Positions 1 to 8,905 of a DNA stretch of 64,000 nucleotides are shown in pieces (within the stretch, counting starts at the first letter, position 1; every line of letters begins with the position of its first letter). A program made the translations under genes and the position numbers. Under the pieces are notes generated by a model. It saw nothing but the letters and a program-made list of their open reading frames with translations. It did not search any database and was not told where the DNA came from. The stretch comes from Pollutiaquabacter aromativorans. Lineage in GTDB: Bacteria; Bacteroidota; Bacteroidia; AKYH767-A; 2013-40CM-41-45. The stretch covers positions 2,604,001-2,668,000 of the forward strand of contig CP185379.1 in assembly GCA_049177215.1 (NCBI GenBank), given 5' to 3'.

Positions 1-797
1 TTCTCGTTGTAGATACCGCCTTCACGTTCGGCGATCGCGACCACGATGCCTCCGCCCTGGCTGATGAACTTAGCCGAGTAGAAGCCTACGTTGCCGAGAC
101 CCTGCACGATGACACGCTTACCTTCGATGCCGGTAGACAGTCCGAGCTTCTTCATGTCTTCCGGCCAGCTCATCGCTTCGCGGATTCCATAATAGACACC
201 CTGTCCGGTAGCCTCCGTGCGTCCCTGGATACCGCCCTGTCCGAGCGGTTTTCCGGTCACACATCCCAGCGCGTTCAGGTCGTCGTAACGGAAGGTCGCA
301 TAGGTATCGGCGATCCAGGCCATTTCGCGGGGACCGCTGCCGTAATCGGGAGCCGGTACGTCGATGGCCGCGCCGATCATACTCTTCTTAATGAGTTCCG
401 TGGTATAGCGGCGCGTGATGCGCTCCATTTGCCGGACATTCATTTGAGCAGGATTCACCTTGATGCCGCCCTTTGCTCCGCCGAACGGAACATCGACGAC
501 CGCGCACTTGAAAGTCATCAGGGTAGCCAGCGCTTTTACTTCGTCTTCATCGACGAACTCGCTGTAGCGGATACCACCTTTCGTCGGAGTCTTGTGGTGA
601 CTGTGTTGTACCCGGATGCCTTCGAAGACCTGGATCTTGCCATCGACTTCGATCGGGAAATAGAACTTGTAGGTACTGTTGCAGATCTTGATCTGGTGCA
701 ACAAGCCGGGCTCAAAACTGGTGAAAGCGGCGGCCTTGTCGAAGGTGGACAGCACGTCGTTGTAGAACTTGCTGCCGCCCGAATTCGCATTACTCAT
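1..797 (-). CDS. gdhA: Glu/Leu/Phe/Val dehydrogenase (glutamate dehydrogenase type), 3' end cut by window
   Basis: The first 265 residues of an NAD(P)-dependent amino-acid dehydrogenase that interconverts glutamate and 2-oxoglutarate plus ammonia in the cytoplasm. The ATG at 797 gives MSNANSGGSKFY. The substrate domain shows KGGIRYS at about residues 73-79 and the family signature PFGGAKGG at 104-111, whose lysine (about 109) is the expected catalytic residue. The start of the Rossmann domain is visible as a GLGNVG dinucleotide-binding turn near residue 235. The C-terminal remainder lies off the window. Leucine or phenylalanine dehydrogenase share this fold; the length of the N-terminal domain favours glutamate dehydrogenase. 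No Shine-Dalgarno sequence is evident, as is common in Bacteroidota. Confidence 0.9.
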   Translation of the reverse strand, partial: MSNANSGGSKFYNDVLSTFDKAAAFTSFEPGLLHQIKICNSTYKFYFPIEVDGKIQVFEGIRVQHSHHKTPTKGGIRYSEFVDEDEVKALATLMTFKCAVVDVPFGGAKGGIKVNPAQMNVRQMERITRRYTTELIKKSMIGAAIDVPAPDYGSGPREMAWIADTYATFRYDDLNALGCVTGKPLGQGGIQGRTEATGQGVYYGIREAMSWPEDMKKLGLSTGIEGKRVIVQGLGNVGFYSAKFISQGGGIVVAIAEREGGIYNE

Positions 798-890
798 GAT
801 GATGATTTGTCGCGTTTGGAGGCGTAAAGGTAAAAAAGTGCCGGAAGCCCCAAGGTGATGAAACCGCTTTCCTGCGGTTGTTTTCCCGGT

Positions 891-900
891 AAGGGAGGTG
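891..900 (+). promoter_or_regulatory. strong Shine-Dalgarno-like sequence AAGGGAGGTG
   Basis: AAGGGAGGTG matches the anti-SD complement and lies 4 nt before a TTG at 905 but 16 nt before the ATG at 917. Its spacing fits a TTG start at 905 better, while protein-family similarity favours 917. Such clear SD sequences are rare among the genes of this window. Confidence 0.4.
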
Positions 901-916
901 TACCTTGCAACGACCC

Positions 917-1264
917 ATGGAATTCCTTGCCCGCCTGATCACCAGCGCTTTAGCCGTCATCGTGACCTCCTACCTCCTGCCCGGAGTACATGTTGACGGG
1001 GCCATTACAGCCATCATTGTGGCGGCCGTCCTCGCCTTTCTGAACGCGATCGTCAAGCCGATCCTGGTGCTGCTGACCATTCCGATCACGGTGGTCACCC
1101 TGGGACTTTTCCTGCTGGTCATCAACGCGCTGATGATCCTGGCCGCGCAAAAGATCGTACCGGGTTTTTCGGTCGACGGTTTCTGGATCGCCTTGTTGTT
1201 CTCGATCGTGTTGTCGGTCGTGAATGCCGTGTTCGAAGGCATCGCCGGCAGCTCGAAAAATTAA
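917..1264 (+). CDS. four-TM membrane protein of the phage-holin-like superfamily IV (YvlD type)
   Basis: A small integral membrane protein of about 115 residues (119 if the TTG at 905 is used). It consists almost entirely of four hydrophobic segments: roughly residues 5-22, 28-47, 52-75 and 86-108. The start MEFLARLITS and the motif LNAIVKPILVLLTIPI with a following TLGLF are typical of the YvlD/DUF360 family (Pfam PF04020), whose biochemical role is unknown; some Gram-positive members have been linked to envelope stress. ATG 917 is chosen because family members begin at this point, but a good SD sits ideally for TTG 905. It stands alone between two minus-strand genes. Confidence 0.8.
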   Translation: MEFLARLITSALAVIVTSYLLPGVHVDGAITAIIVAAVLAFLNAIVKPILVLLTIPITVVTLGLFLLVINALMILAAQKIVPGFSVDGFWIALLFSIVLSVVNAVFEGIAGSSKN

Positions 1265-1282
1265 GCGTAGAATCTTACGGGA

Positions 1283-3052
1283 TCAGTGGACTTTAATGTC
1301 CTTCACGTTCAGTTGAATGGTAGTCTTGCCATTGAACGTGTTTTCTTCGATGGTATAACAAATGTCGAAGGGGATCCGGCGGGAGATGAACGGATAGAAC
1401 TGTCCGAGCTGGAAGGCGATGCCGTCCATACCGAAACGGGTCGTTTCGTCCTCCGCCAGGTTCAATTTCAAATGGTTGTTACCGACGATGCGGGAGAGGC
1501 CGGTATCGCGCACATTTTCCGTCCGGAATACCGGATTCATATTACCGGGACCAAAGGGTGCAAACTGCTTGAGGACATTAAAAAATGAAGACGTGATGTC
1601 GGTCAGGCGCAGGTCGGCATCGATCTCGATCTCCTGTACCAGCATGTGGTCCTGGATCGTGGCTGCGACGACCTCTTCGAATCGTTCGGAGAATTTTTCG
1701 AGGTTCTCCTTACGCAAGGTGAGACCAGCCGCGTACATGTGGCCGCCGAACTGTTCGAGCAAGTCGGAGCAGGATTCGATGGCATTGTAGATATCGAAAT
1801 CCTTGACGGAACGGGCGGAGCCGGTGATGATATCGTCGCCGGACTGGGTCAGGACGATCGTGGGGCGGTAGAATTTTTCCGTCAGGCGAGAAGCAACGAT
1901 ACCGATGACGCCTTTGTGCCAGTCGGGGCGAAAGAGCAGGGTCGCCTTCCGCTTGGCGAATTGGGCGTCGCCTTCGATGATCTCCATCGCTTCCTGGGTG
2001 ATCTTGACGTCGAGGTTTTTCCGCTCCGTATTGTGATCGTTGACCGTGATGCTGTTGGCCAGGGCGTCGGCGGAGTTGTCGGAGATCAGCAGGTTAACGG
2101 CGTGGCGCGCATCGTGGATACGACCGGCGGCATTGATGCGTGGCCCGATGATGAACACCAGGTCGCTGACCGTGAGATTATACCGTTGAACAACCGTTCC
2201 GTCCTTTTCCGCGAAGGGCTGCCGGGTGAGGTTATTCAATTTCAGGATGGCCTCAATGCCGTGGCGCGGGTGTTCGTTCAGCCGCTTCAATCCCCAGTAG
2301 CACAAGATTCGGTTTTCTCCAACGATGGGGACGATGTCGGCGGCGGTGCTGACGGCAACGAGATCGAGGTAGCGTTCCAGTTGTTCGAAAGGAATCTGGT
2401 GGCGCTGGGCATAGCCGCACACCAACTTGAAACCGATCCCGCAACCCGACAGTTCGTTGAAGGGATAGGTATCGTCTGAGCGTTTGGGGTCGAGCACCGC
2501 GACCGCAGCGGGAAGTTGTTCGCCCGGACGGTGGTGATCGCAGATAATGAAATCGACACCGTTCTGTTTTGCGTAATCGACCTTGTCGTTCGACTTGATA
2601 CCGCAGTCGAGGGCGACGATCAGGGAGAAGCCATTTGCAATAGCAAAGTCGATTCCCTGGGTAGAAACACCGTACCCTTCCTTGTAGCGGTCGGGCAAAT
2701 AGAAATCAATGTTCGGATAAAACGAATGGAAGAACGAATACACCAGGGCGACCGCCGTAGTACCATCGACATCATAATCGCCGTAGACGAGGATCTTCTC
2801 ATTATTCTGAACAGCGCGCGTCAGGCGGTCGATGGCAAGGTCCATGTCCTTCATCAGGAACGGATCATGCAGATCGGATAAGGCGGGACGGAAGAACGCG
2901 TGGGCTTCTTCGTAGGTGGTGATACCGCGTTGTACGAGCAGGGAAGCGAGCGTCGGGGTGATCCGGAGGGCTTGTGCCAACGCGGCGACAACCCCTTCTT
3001 CGCTTGAAGGTTTCGCTGCCCATCGTTTCTCCCGGATATCCAACGTGATCAT
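1283..3052 (-). CDS. recJ: single-stranded-DNA-specific 5'-3' exonuclease RecJ
   Basis: RecJ degrades single-stranded DNA 5' to 3' in recombination and mismatch/base-excision repair. With the ATG at 3052 the protein has 589 residues and begins MITLDIREKRW. The DHH-phosphoesterase metal motifs are present: YGDYDVDG at about 90-97, DCGIKS at about 150 and DHHRPG at about 172-177. The DHHA1 half follows, with a GGHMYAAGLT motif and a C-terminal OB-like region ending in NVKDIKVH. The reading frame stays open upstream to 3106, but the extension has no family similarity. It lies head to tail with the cupin gene and is not obviously in an operon. Confidence 0.95.
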   Translation of the reverse strand: MITLDIREKRWAAKPSSEEGVVAALAQALRITPTLASLLVQRGITTYEEAHAFFRPALSDLHDPFLMKDMDLAIDRLTRAVQNNEKILVYGDYDVDGTTAVALVYSFFHSFYPNIDFYLPDRYKEGYGVSTQGIDFAIANGFSLIVALDCGIKSNDKVDYAKQNGVDFIICDHHRPGEQLPAAVAVLDPKRSDDTYPFNELSGCGIGFKLVCGYAQRHQIPFEQLERYLDLVAVSTAADIVPIVGENRILCYWGLKRLNEHPRHGIEAILKLNNLTRQPFAEKDGTVVQRYNLTVSDLVFIIGPRINAAGRIHDARHAVNLLISDNSADALANSITVNDHNTERKNLDVKITQEAMEIIEGDAQFAKRKATLLFRPDWHKGVIGIVASRLTEKFYRPTIVLTQSGDDIITGSARSVKDFDIYNAIESCSDLLEQFGGHMYAAGLTLRKENLEKFSERFEEVVAATIQDHMLVQEIEIDADLRLTDITSSFFNVLKQFAPFGPGNMNPVFRTENVRDTGLSRIVGNNHLKLNLAEDETTRFGMDGIAFQLGQFYPFISRRIPFDICYTIEENTFNGKTTIQLNVKDIKVH

Positions 3053-3215
3053 TGTTTCGCTTAAGGCGTGCAAATTACGGATTAAACCCCCGTTTGCGCA
3101 CACCATTTAAGCGGGTTATTATCATAATCTGTGAATGAAAATGAAGTGAAGCATTCATTCCGGCGGTTACGAAATCCTACCAACCGAACGGTCAACGGGT
3201 GAATTTCCGTGATTA

Positions 3216-3665
3216 TTATTCTTTTCGACTGATAAATTCAATTCCCCAGGGACCCTGACAGGTAAGCTGGATGACGGCTCCATCCTTACCGCTGTACACA
3301 TAGTGGTGCAAACCGGCGGGGTTGACATAGAAACAACCGGCGGTAAATTCCCGTGCGGAGGAGGCGTCCAAGGAATCGCCGACACCCACGAATACATGGC
3401 CCGATAAGACGGTTACCCGTTCATCTGTGGGATGCGTATGCGGTGCGAGGGAATAATTCGGAGGAAGACGAAGACGCATGGTAAAGATCCCGTCCGACTT
3501 CGGGTCGCCTTCCAGCAATTCTGCTTCCGCTCCGGCCGGCAGCGGGGGTTTTACCGGCGTCCAGTGTTCCGGTTGCTGACAATGACGAAGCGGAGCAGTG
3601 GTTTGAGCGCGGGCTGAAAGGAAGTATATCGAGAAAGCCGCGAGTAAGATTATCCGTCGTAACAT
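3216..3665 (-). CDS. secreted cupin-domain protein
   Basis: A 149-residue protein with an N-terminal signal peptide (MLRRIILLAAFSIYFLSARAQ) and one cupin barrel. The cupin metal motif is recognisable as APHTHPTDERVTVLSG, and the second half as FYVNPAGLHHYVYS. This suggests an exported small-molecule-binding or metal-binding cupin; the substrate cannot be inferred. An upstream in-frame extension to 3734 is open but would bury the signal peptide, so ATG 3665 is preferred. It sits downstream of the dehydrogenase gene on the same strand, but a strong terminator separates the two. Confidence 0.8.
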   Translation of the reverse strand: MLRRIILLAAFSIYFLSARAQTTAPLRHCQQPEHWTPVKPPLPAGAEAELLEGDPKSDGIFTMRLRLPPNYSLAPHTHPTDERVTVLSGHVFVGVGDSLDASSAREFTAGCFYVNPAGLHHYVYSGKDGAVIQLTCQGPWGIEFISRKE

Positions 3666-3734
3666 GTATTTGGGGCTGGGTCCCAACAAGGTAAGGAGAT
3701 TCGGATTGTGAGGGTGTACATGAGCTGTATCCAT

Positions 3735-3758
3735 AAAAAAAGGGGCCGAAGCCCCTTT
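3735..3758 (-). terminator. rho-independent terminator of the acyl-CoA dehydrogenase gene
   Basis: Read on the minus strand it is AAAGGGGC-TTCG-GCCCCTTT followed by more T residues. It is an 8-bp stem closed by a UUCG tetraloop, about 20 nt beyond the dehydrogenase stop codon. Confidence 0.85.
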
Positions 3759-3777
3759 GACACTTTTGTAGATTCTA

Positions 3778-4956
3778 TTATTCGAAAGCGTTGATGCCCG
3801 TCACGTCATAACCGGTGATGAGCAAGTGGATGTCGTGTGTTCCCTCGTAGGTGATCACGGATTCGAGGTTCATCATGTGGCGCATGATCGGGTATTCGCC
3901 GGTGATACCCATGCCGCCATGGATCTGACGGGCTTCCCGTGCGATCTGTAGCGCCATGTTGACGTTGTTCCGTTTGGCCATGGAGATCTGCTGGGGTTTC
4001 GCGCGGTTCTCATTCTTGAGCACGCCGAGTCGCCAGCAAAGGAGTTGCGCCTTGGTGATCTCGGTGATCATCTCGGCAAGTTTCTTCTGTGTCAGCTGGA
4101 AACCGCCGATCGGCCTGCCGAACTGGATGCGTTCTTTCGAGTAGCGCAGCGCGGAATCATAGCAGTCGAGCGCCGCGCCGATCGCGCCCCAGGCGATGCC
4201 GTAGCGGGCGGAGTTGAGGCAGCCGAGCGGACCTTTCAGGCCTTTGACATTCGGCAGGAGGTTTTCCTTGGGCACCTTTACGTTATCGAAGACCAGTTCG
4301 CCGGTGGCGCTTGCGCGCAGCGACCATTTACCGTGCGTTTCGGGAGTGGAGAAGCCGGCCATGCCGCGCTCGACGATCAGTCCGCGTATGACACCCTCTT
4401 CATCCTTCGCCCACACGACCGCGATATCCGCGAAGGGCGCGTTGCTGATCCACATTTTCGCTCCGTTGAGGAGATAGTGATCGCCCTTGTCCTTGATGTT
4501 GGTGATCATGCCGGCAGGGTTGGAGCCGTGGTCCGGTTCCGTCAGACCGAAGCAACCCATCATCTCACCGGTCGCCAGTTTGGGGAGGTACTTGCGCTTC
4601 TGCTCTTCGCTGCCGTAAGTGAAGATCGGGTACATGACCAGCGAGCTTTGCACCGACGCGGTCGAACGCAGACCGGAATCGCCGCGCTCCAGTTCCATCA
4701 TGATGAGTCCGTACGCGATCTGGTCCATGCCGCCGCCGCCGTATTCGGCTGGTATATATGGACCGAAGGCACCGATCTCTCCGAGGCCTTTGATCCATTG
4801 CCGGGGGAATTCCGCGCGTTGACAATAGTCTTCGACGATCGGCGAAACCTCCTTTTTCACCCATTCGCGAACAGAATCGCGTACGAGTTTGTGTTCTTCA
4901 CTCAGGAGTTCATCGACTTGGTAATAATCGTGGTACTGAAAACGGTCTTTGGCCAT
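3778..4956 (-). CDS. gcdH: acyl-CoA dehydrogenase, glutaryl-CoA dehydrogenase type
   Basis: A flavoprotein of 392 residues that oxidises, and in the glutaryl-CoA subfamily decarboxylates, an acyl-CoA during lysine/tryptophan-type catabolism in the cytoplasm. FAD-binding motifs are CFGLTEPDHGSNP and the following MWISNAPFADI segment. The C-terminus carries QIHGGMGITGEYP and VITYEGTHDIH, where Glu of YEGTHD (about residue 371) is the catalytic base. The ending DVTGINAFE strongly resembles glutaryl-CoA dehydrogenases. Start ATG 4956 gives MAKDRFQYHDYYQVD. It appears monocistronic, with a minus-strand promoter candidate upstream and a clear terminator downstream. Confidence 0.88.
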   Translation of the reverse strand: MAKDRFQYHDYYQVDELLSEEHKLVRDSVREWVKKEVSPIVEDYCQRAEFPRQWIKGLGEIGAFGPYIPAEYGGGGMDQIAYGLIMMELERGDSGLRSTASVQSSLVMYPIFTYGSEEQKRKYLPKLATGEMMGCFGLTEPDHGSNPAGMITNIKDKGDHYLLNGAKMWISNAPFADIAVVWAKDEEGVIRGLIVERGMAGFSTPETHGKWSLRASATGELVFDNVKVPKENLLPNVKGLKGPLGCLNSARYGIAWGAIGAALDCYDSALRYSKERIQFGRPIGGFQLTQKKLAEMITEITKAQLLCWRLGVLKNENRAKPQQISMAKRNNVNMALQIAREARQIHGGMGITGEYPIMRHMMNLESVITYEGTHDIHLLITGYDVTGINAFE

Positions 4957-5002
4957 GATTGACAGGGTGATCTTTGAATACGTCCTGCTTCGGACGGGGC
5001 TG

Positions 5003-5010
5003 CGAATTTA
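5003..5010 (-). promoter_or_regulatory. candidate -7 box TAAATTCG for the acyl-CoA dehydrogenase
   Basis: On the minus strand TAAATTCG differs by one base from the Bacteroidota consensus TAnnTTTG and lies 46 nt before the start codon. No convincing -33 TTG was found. Confidence 0.3.
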
Positions 5011-5072
5011 CGGAGTTCCGTGGGAGAAACCCCTTGAATGGCTGGAACAGTCAAATTTGTTTCTTTGTTGCG

Positions 5073-6344
5073 ATGCCACTGCCCCGACTCTTGTCCGGTA
5101 AAGTCAATTTGTTGAAATACATGTTCTTATGTATAGCTGGTGGATTGATTTTTTTAGCCGGCGTACGACCTGGCTGGCAACGGATGCAAAGTGACTTTCC
5201 GAATTATTGGCTCGGCTCACGACTTATGGTGGAGCAGCATGCTTGCGACAGCCTTTATCACAATGATTGGTTTCAGGAGTCCTTACGGAAACATGGCTTT
5301 ACAGAGCAAGGCAAGTTTTCTCCGTTTCCTCCGCCGACCACCTATTTGTTTTTGCCGTTGACTCCGCTCCCACCCCTTGTGGCCAAACGCGTGTGGATGG
5401 TCATCAGTCTGCTTCTGGTAGCTTGGATCATTTGGCTCTTTGGAAGGATTTCCGGGATGAATGGGCGGGATGCCACCGCCTGGGTGTTGGCAACGGGCCT
5501 GGCACTGATCAACAACCTTTACCTCGGACAAGTGTATCTCCTGATGGTAGCCTTCATGCTGTATGGGTGGATTCAATTCCGGAAAGGGAAAACGATCGTA
5601 CCGGGCATATGCTTCGGCATTGTCGCCGCGATCAAGTATTTCCCGCTCGTCATGTTACCTGAATGGCTGCTGAAGCGACGTTGGAAACTCACCCTGTCAT
5701 TCGCACTTACCATCACCACGCTGGGTTTGGTTTCGCTTTACAGTCCGGGTGTACCAGCCTGTCGGGACTTCCTGAACCGGGTCGTCTTCGCGCATCTGGA
5801 CGGACGACTGGAAGGGCAATCACCCTTCGCGACTGCTTTCCAATCCTGGAACGCGCTTTCCCATCGTTTATTCCTGTTCGATGCTGCAGAAAACCCACAA
5901 CCCTGGTTCCACGCGCCACTGTTGTTGCAACTGGTCCGACATGGAATTCCGGCATTGCTATTATTCTTCGGGATTGTTCACGCAAGGCGATTGATTCTGC
6001 GAAATGCCAGCGGAGCAGGTGTGGCGATCCTTTGCCTGAGTATGTTGGTTGCTTCACCTGCGTCGGCGTCTTACCATCTCCTGCTTTTACTCTTTCCAAT
6101 GGCTTTGCTCCTGGAAGATGAAACCGGCAGATCCCGGATGAGTCCTGCTTCCACCCGACTTTCATTTCTCCTCCTGATGGGAATCGGTTGGGCGCCGCTT
6201 TTCATTGGAAAATTCTTAGCGCCCGCTACCTGGCCGATACCGTTTCAATTCTATCGATTGTGGTTGATGCTGGTCATCTGGCTGGTCGCCATGCGACTGA
6301 CAAGTCATCGCTTCCAGGTCAATCCTGACCGTTTCATCCTCTGA
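5073..6344 (+). CDS. GT87-like (DUF2029) polytopic glycosyltransferase
   Basis: About 423 residues if the ATG at 5073 is used; the frame is open 99 nt further upstream, overlapping the divergent promoter region. At least eight to ten hydrophobic segments alternate with short loops. The periplasmic loop after the first helix has the SDFPNYWLGSRL motif, whose Asp resembles the catalytic Asp of GT-C mannosyltransferases of the DUF2029/GT87 family. These transfer a sugar from a polyprenyl-phosphate donor on the outer face of the inner membrane. The acceptor is unknown. The gene is divergent from the acyl-CoA dehydrogenase and no related pathway genes are adjacent. Confidence 0.72.
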   Translation: MPLPRLLSGKVNLLKYMFLCIAGGLIFLAGVRPGWQRMQSDFPNYWLGSRLMVEQHACDSLYHNDWFQESLRKHGFTEQGKFSPFPPPTTYLFLPLTPLPPLVAKRVWMVISLLLVAWIIWLFGRISGMNGRDATAWVLATGLALINNLYLGQVYLLMVAFMLYGWIQFRKGKTIVPGICFGIVAAIKYFPLVMLPEWLLKRRWKLTLSFALTITTLGLVSLYSPGVPACRDFLNRVVFAHLDGRLEGQSPFATAFQSWNALSHRLFLFDAAENPQPWFHAPLLLQLVRHGIPALLLFFGIVHARRLILRNASGAGVAILCLSMLVASPASASYHLLLLLFPMALLLEDETGRSRMSPASTRLSFLLLMGIGWAPLFIGKFLAPATWPIPFQFYRLWLMLVIWLVAMRLTSHRFQVNPDRFIL

Positions 6345-6433
6345 TTTTACCCGTTCGTCATGATTTTGTGTGGGAATCGTCATGGGCGTGCATAATTCGC
6401 AGGCTGGCAACAATTCCCTTGCGGGAAGATTAG

Positions 6434-6441
6434 TAGCTTTG
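6434..6441 (+). promoter_or_regulatory. -7 box TAGCTTTG upstream of the radical SAM operon
   Basis: A perfect match to TAnnTTTG, 20 nt before the GTG that starts the four-gene operon. A TTG at 6419-6421 is only 12 nt upstream, closer than the usual 17-23 nt, so the -33 element is uncertain. Confidence 0.5.
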
Positions 6442-6461
6442 AAACATTCACCTTAACACTT

Positions 6462-7445
6462 GTGACCCCTCCTCTGACCACCACGCTTACGGCGCCGGAA
6501 GTACAAGTTGTCGCCCAACCCGAACCTAAGCGGGCGGTGGTCAACGCCGTTCTGCGGTGCCTCCTTTACTTCGATATTTTTCATCACCCGCTGGACGCGA
6601 AGGAGATTCAGGAGTGCCTCTCCGTTCCATGCGATACCGGCGCTTTGGAAGAGACCTTGTCGTATTTATTGGAACAGGGAATGATCCACCATACGGACGG
6701 TTATTTTCGGATCAACCAGGACGCTTCGATCAATTACCGGCGTAAGTCGGGTATGAAACGCAGCACGGCTTCGTTGCAAACGGCGATGCGCTATTCACGC
6801 CTGATTGCCGCGTTTCCCTTTGTTCGCGGGATCAGTCTTTCCGGCTCGCTCTCCAAGGGCTACATGGATGAGCAAAGTGATATCGATTATTTCATCATCA
6901 CCGCTCCCGGTCGGCTTTGGTTATGCCGCACACTGCTGGTCATTTTCAAGAAGATCTTCCTGTTGAATTCCAAGAAGAATTTCTGCATCAATTATTTCGT
7001 CTCCGAGGACGCCTTATCCGTCCCCGACCACAACGCCTTTACGGCAACCGAGATCGCCTTCGTTATTCCCACTTATAACTACACCCTGTACCGTAAGTTC
7101 CTTCATGCGAACGACTGGTACCGCCACCACTATCCGAATTTCCCGCAACGTGACCAGCGTTACATCGTGCAGGAACGTTCGCCCCGCATTAAACGATCCG
7201 TCGAATTCCTCCTGAGTGGTCAACCCGGCACCTGGCTGGACCGGTGGTGTTTTGTCAAGACGCTTGGTTTCTGGAAACGAAAATTCCGGCATTTCGATCC
7301 GGGAACGTTCGACCGACGACTGCGAAGCCGCCGCAACGTGTCCAAGCATAATCCGTTGGGTTATCAGGACCGGGTCCTCCGTCTGCTCGACGAACGCTTA
7401 CGTTCATTCGAGCAACGGTTCGAACTGGCGCCCTTCTCGCTATGA
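6462..7445 (+). CDS. MNT-type nucleotidyltransferase domain protein, first gene of radical SAM operon
   Basis: A 327-residue protein starting at GTG 6462. Residues about 25-85 form a winged-helix-like region (AKEIQECLSVP, then a YLLEQGMIHHTDGYF wing). Next comes a minimal nucleotidyltransferase core with GSLSKG at 128-133 and the metal-binding pair Asp140 and Asp142 in SDIDYFII. The C-terminal half is basic and of unknown function. The fold transfers an NMP to a small molecule, RNA or protein; the substrate is unknown. Its stop overlaps the next gene's start (ATGA), so it is translationally coupled to the radical SAM enzyme and probably acts in the same pathway. Confidence 0.75.
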   Translation: MTPPLTTTLTAPEVQVVAQPEPKRAVVNAVLRCLLYFDIFHHPLDAKEIQECLSVPCDTGALEETLSYLLEQGMIHHTDGYFRINQDASINYRRKSGMKRSTASLQTAMRYSRLIAAFPFVRGISLSGSLSKGYMDEQSDIDYFIITAPGRLWLCRTLLVIFKKIFLLNSKKNFCINYFVSEDALSVPDHNAFTATEIAFVIPTYNYTLYRKFLHANDWYRHHYPNFPQRDQRYIVQERSPRIKRSVEFLLSGQPGTWLDRWCFVKTLGFWKRKFRHFDPGTFDRRLRSRRNVSKHNPLGYQDRVLRLLDERLRSFEQRFELAPFSL

Positions 7446-8905
7446 AAAGGCTGCTGTTCACGCACAGTTACTTTTTACGCTTCGACCCCAAACAGTGGAA
7501 AGCGCAGCAAGCCTTTCCGCCGCTGGGCACCCTCTATGCTGCCGGTGTTGCGCGCGAATCGGGCCATGTCGTATCCCTGTTTGATTCGCAGTTTGAACGA
7601 TCACCGGAATCGTTGCTCCCGCGACTGGAGCGTGAGCGTCCGGAGGTACTGGTCGTATGGGACGACGGCTTCAACTACCTGACCAAGATGTGCCTCACCA
7701 ACATGCGCGAGGCCGCGTTGCACATGATCCGTTCGGCCTCGGAACGTGGTATCACGGTGCTGGTATCGTCCAGCGATGCCAGTGATCATCCGGAGTTGTA
7801 CCTAACTGCCGGAGCAAAATATGTACTGGCCGGAGAAGGCGAACAGACCTTGAAGGAATTGTTGGATCAAGGCATACCCCCGTTTGCCCCGGAGATTCCC
7901 GGACTGATCTGGCAGGAAGCGGGCGTTTTGAAACGTTCGGCAGCCCGTGAAGTCCTTCGCGACTTAGACCGGCTGCCCCGGCCGGCCTGGGACCTCGTGG
8001 ACATGCAATCGTACCGTGAACGCTGGCTGAAATCGGCCGGCAGGTTTTCACTCAACATCAGTACGACCCGTGGATGTCCGTTCAAATGCAACTGGTGCGC
8101 GAAGCCGATCTACGGGAATCGCTACAACATACACGGTCCGGAGCGGGTGGTGCAGGACCTGATCTACCTGAAAGAACAGTATCAACCCGATCATCTTTGG
8201 ATCACCGACGACATCTTCGGGTTAAAGCCCGGCTGGGTGGAAGCATTCGCCGGGCTGATCGAAAAAGCGGGCATCCGCATTCCATTCAAGATACAATCGC
8301 GCGTTGACCTGTTGCTGGAGGAGAATACCGTCGCCGCTTTGGCACGTGCCGGTTGTGAGGAAGTCTGGGTAGGCGCAGAAAGCGGCGCGCAACACATTCT
8401 CGACGCGATGGACAAAGGCACCACGGTGACACAGATCCGGGAAGCGACGCGATTGTTGAAGTCACACGGCATCCGACCCGCCTTCTTTCTCCAATTCGGT
8501 TATCCGGGGGAAACCCTCGAAGACATCCGTGCAACCATTCGGATGGTAGAAGAACTGGAGCCTGCTGACATAGGCATTTCGGTGAGTTATCCCCTGCCCG
8601 GAACGGTATTCCATGAACGTGTGCGATCGGACATGCGATCGAAACAGAACTGGACCGACTCCGATGAACTGGCGGTGATGTTTCGCAGCACCTATCCCGG
8701 CTCCTTCTATAAAGAATTGCAACGCTATGTTCACCGGCGTTTCCGCGCCCGACAGGCATTAGCAGCCTTGCGCGGATGGAGGGCGGAGCGCTCCCTCTCC
8801 CCGAAAGCATTGCGTCGCATCGCGGCATTACCGGTTTACTATACCCGTGCGCTGCTGCACCGGCGAAAGCTGGAGGCGCAGTTGGAACAAAAACTCCTGG
8901 CATGA
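7442..8905 (+). CDS. radical SAM protein with N-terminal B12-binding-like domain (copy 1)
   Basis: 487 residues. An N-terminal Rossmann-like domain (about 1-140) of the cobalamin-binding type precedes a radical SAM barrel with the 4Fe-4S motif CPFKCNWC (Cys212, Cys216, Cys219). It has the GAESGAQHILDAMDKGT segment typical of B12-radical SAM enzymes. A canonical DxHxxG cobalamin-ligand motif is missing: the equivalent position reads LFDSQF. Such proteins usually methylate unactivated carbons or perform ring and carbon-skeleton chemistry. The start ATG 7442 overlaps the upstream stop, and the 3' end overlaps the next gene by ATGA. It is clearly paralogous to the fourth gene of the operon. Product unknown. 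Confidence 0.87.
   Translation: MKRLLFTHSYFLRFDPKQWKAQQAFPPLGTLYAAGVARESGHVVSLFDSQFERSPESLLPRLERERPEVLVVWDDGFNYLTKMCLTNMREAALHMIRSASERGITVLVSSSDASDHPELYLTAGAKYVLAGEGEQTLKELLDQGIPPFAPEIPGLIWQEAGVLKRSAAREVLRDLDRLPRPAWDLVDMQSYRERWLKSAGRFSLNISTTRGCPFKCNWCAKPIYGNRYNIHGPERVVQDLIYLKEQYQPDHLWITDDIFGLKPGWVEAFAGLIEKAGIRIPFKIQSRVDLLLEENTVAALARAGCEEVWVGAESGAQHILDAMDKGTTVTQIREATRLLKSHGIRPAFFLQFGYPGETLEDIRATIRMVEELEPADIGISVSYPLPGTVFHERVRSDMRSKQNWTDSDELAVMFRSTYPGSFYKELQRYVHRRFRARQALAALRGWRAERSLSPKALRRIAALPVYYTRALLHRRKLEAQLEQKLLA

Noticed and set aside
1646..2479. 277-residue open frame on the plus strand opposite recJ
   Set aside because: It is antisense to the conserved RecJ motifs, in a frame that stays open because of high GC and codon bias, and resembles no protein.
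4045..4962. 305-residue open frame opposite the acyl-CoA dehydrogenase
   Set aside because: Antisense shadow of a gene with clear catalytic motifs and its own terminator; composition is not protein-like.
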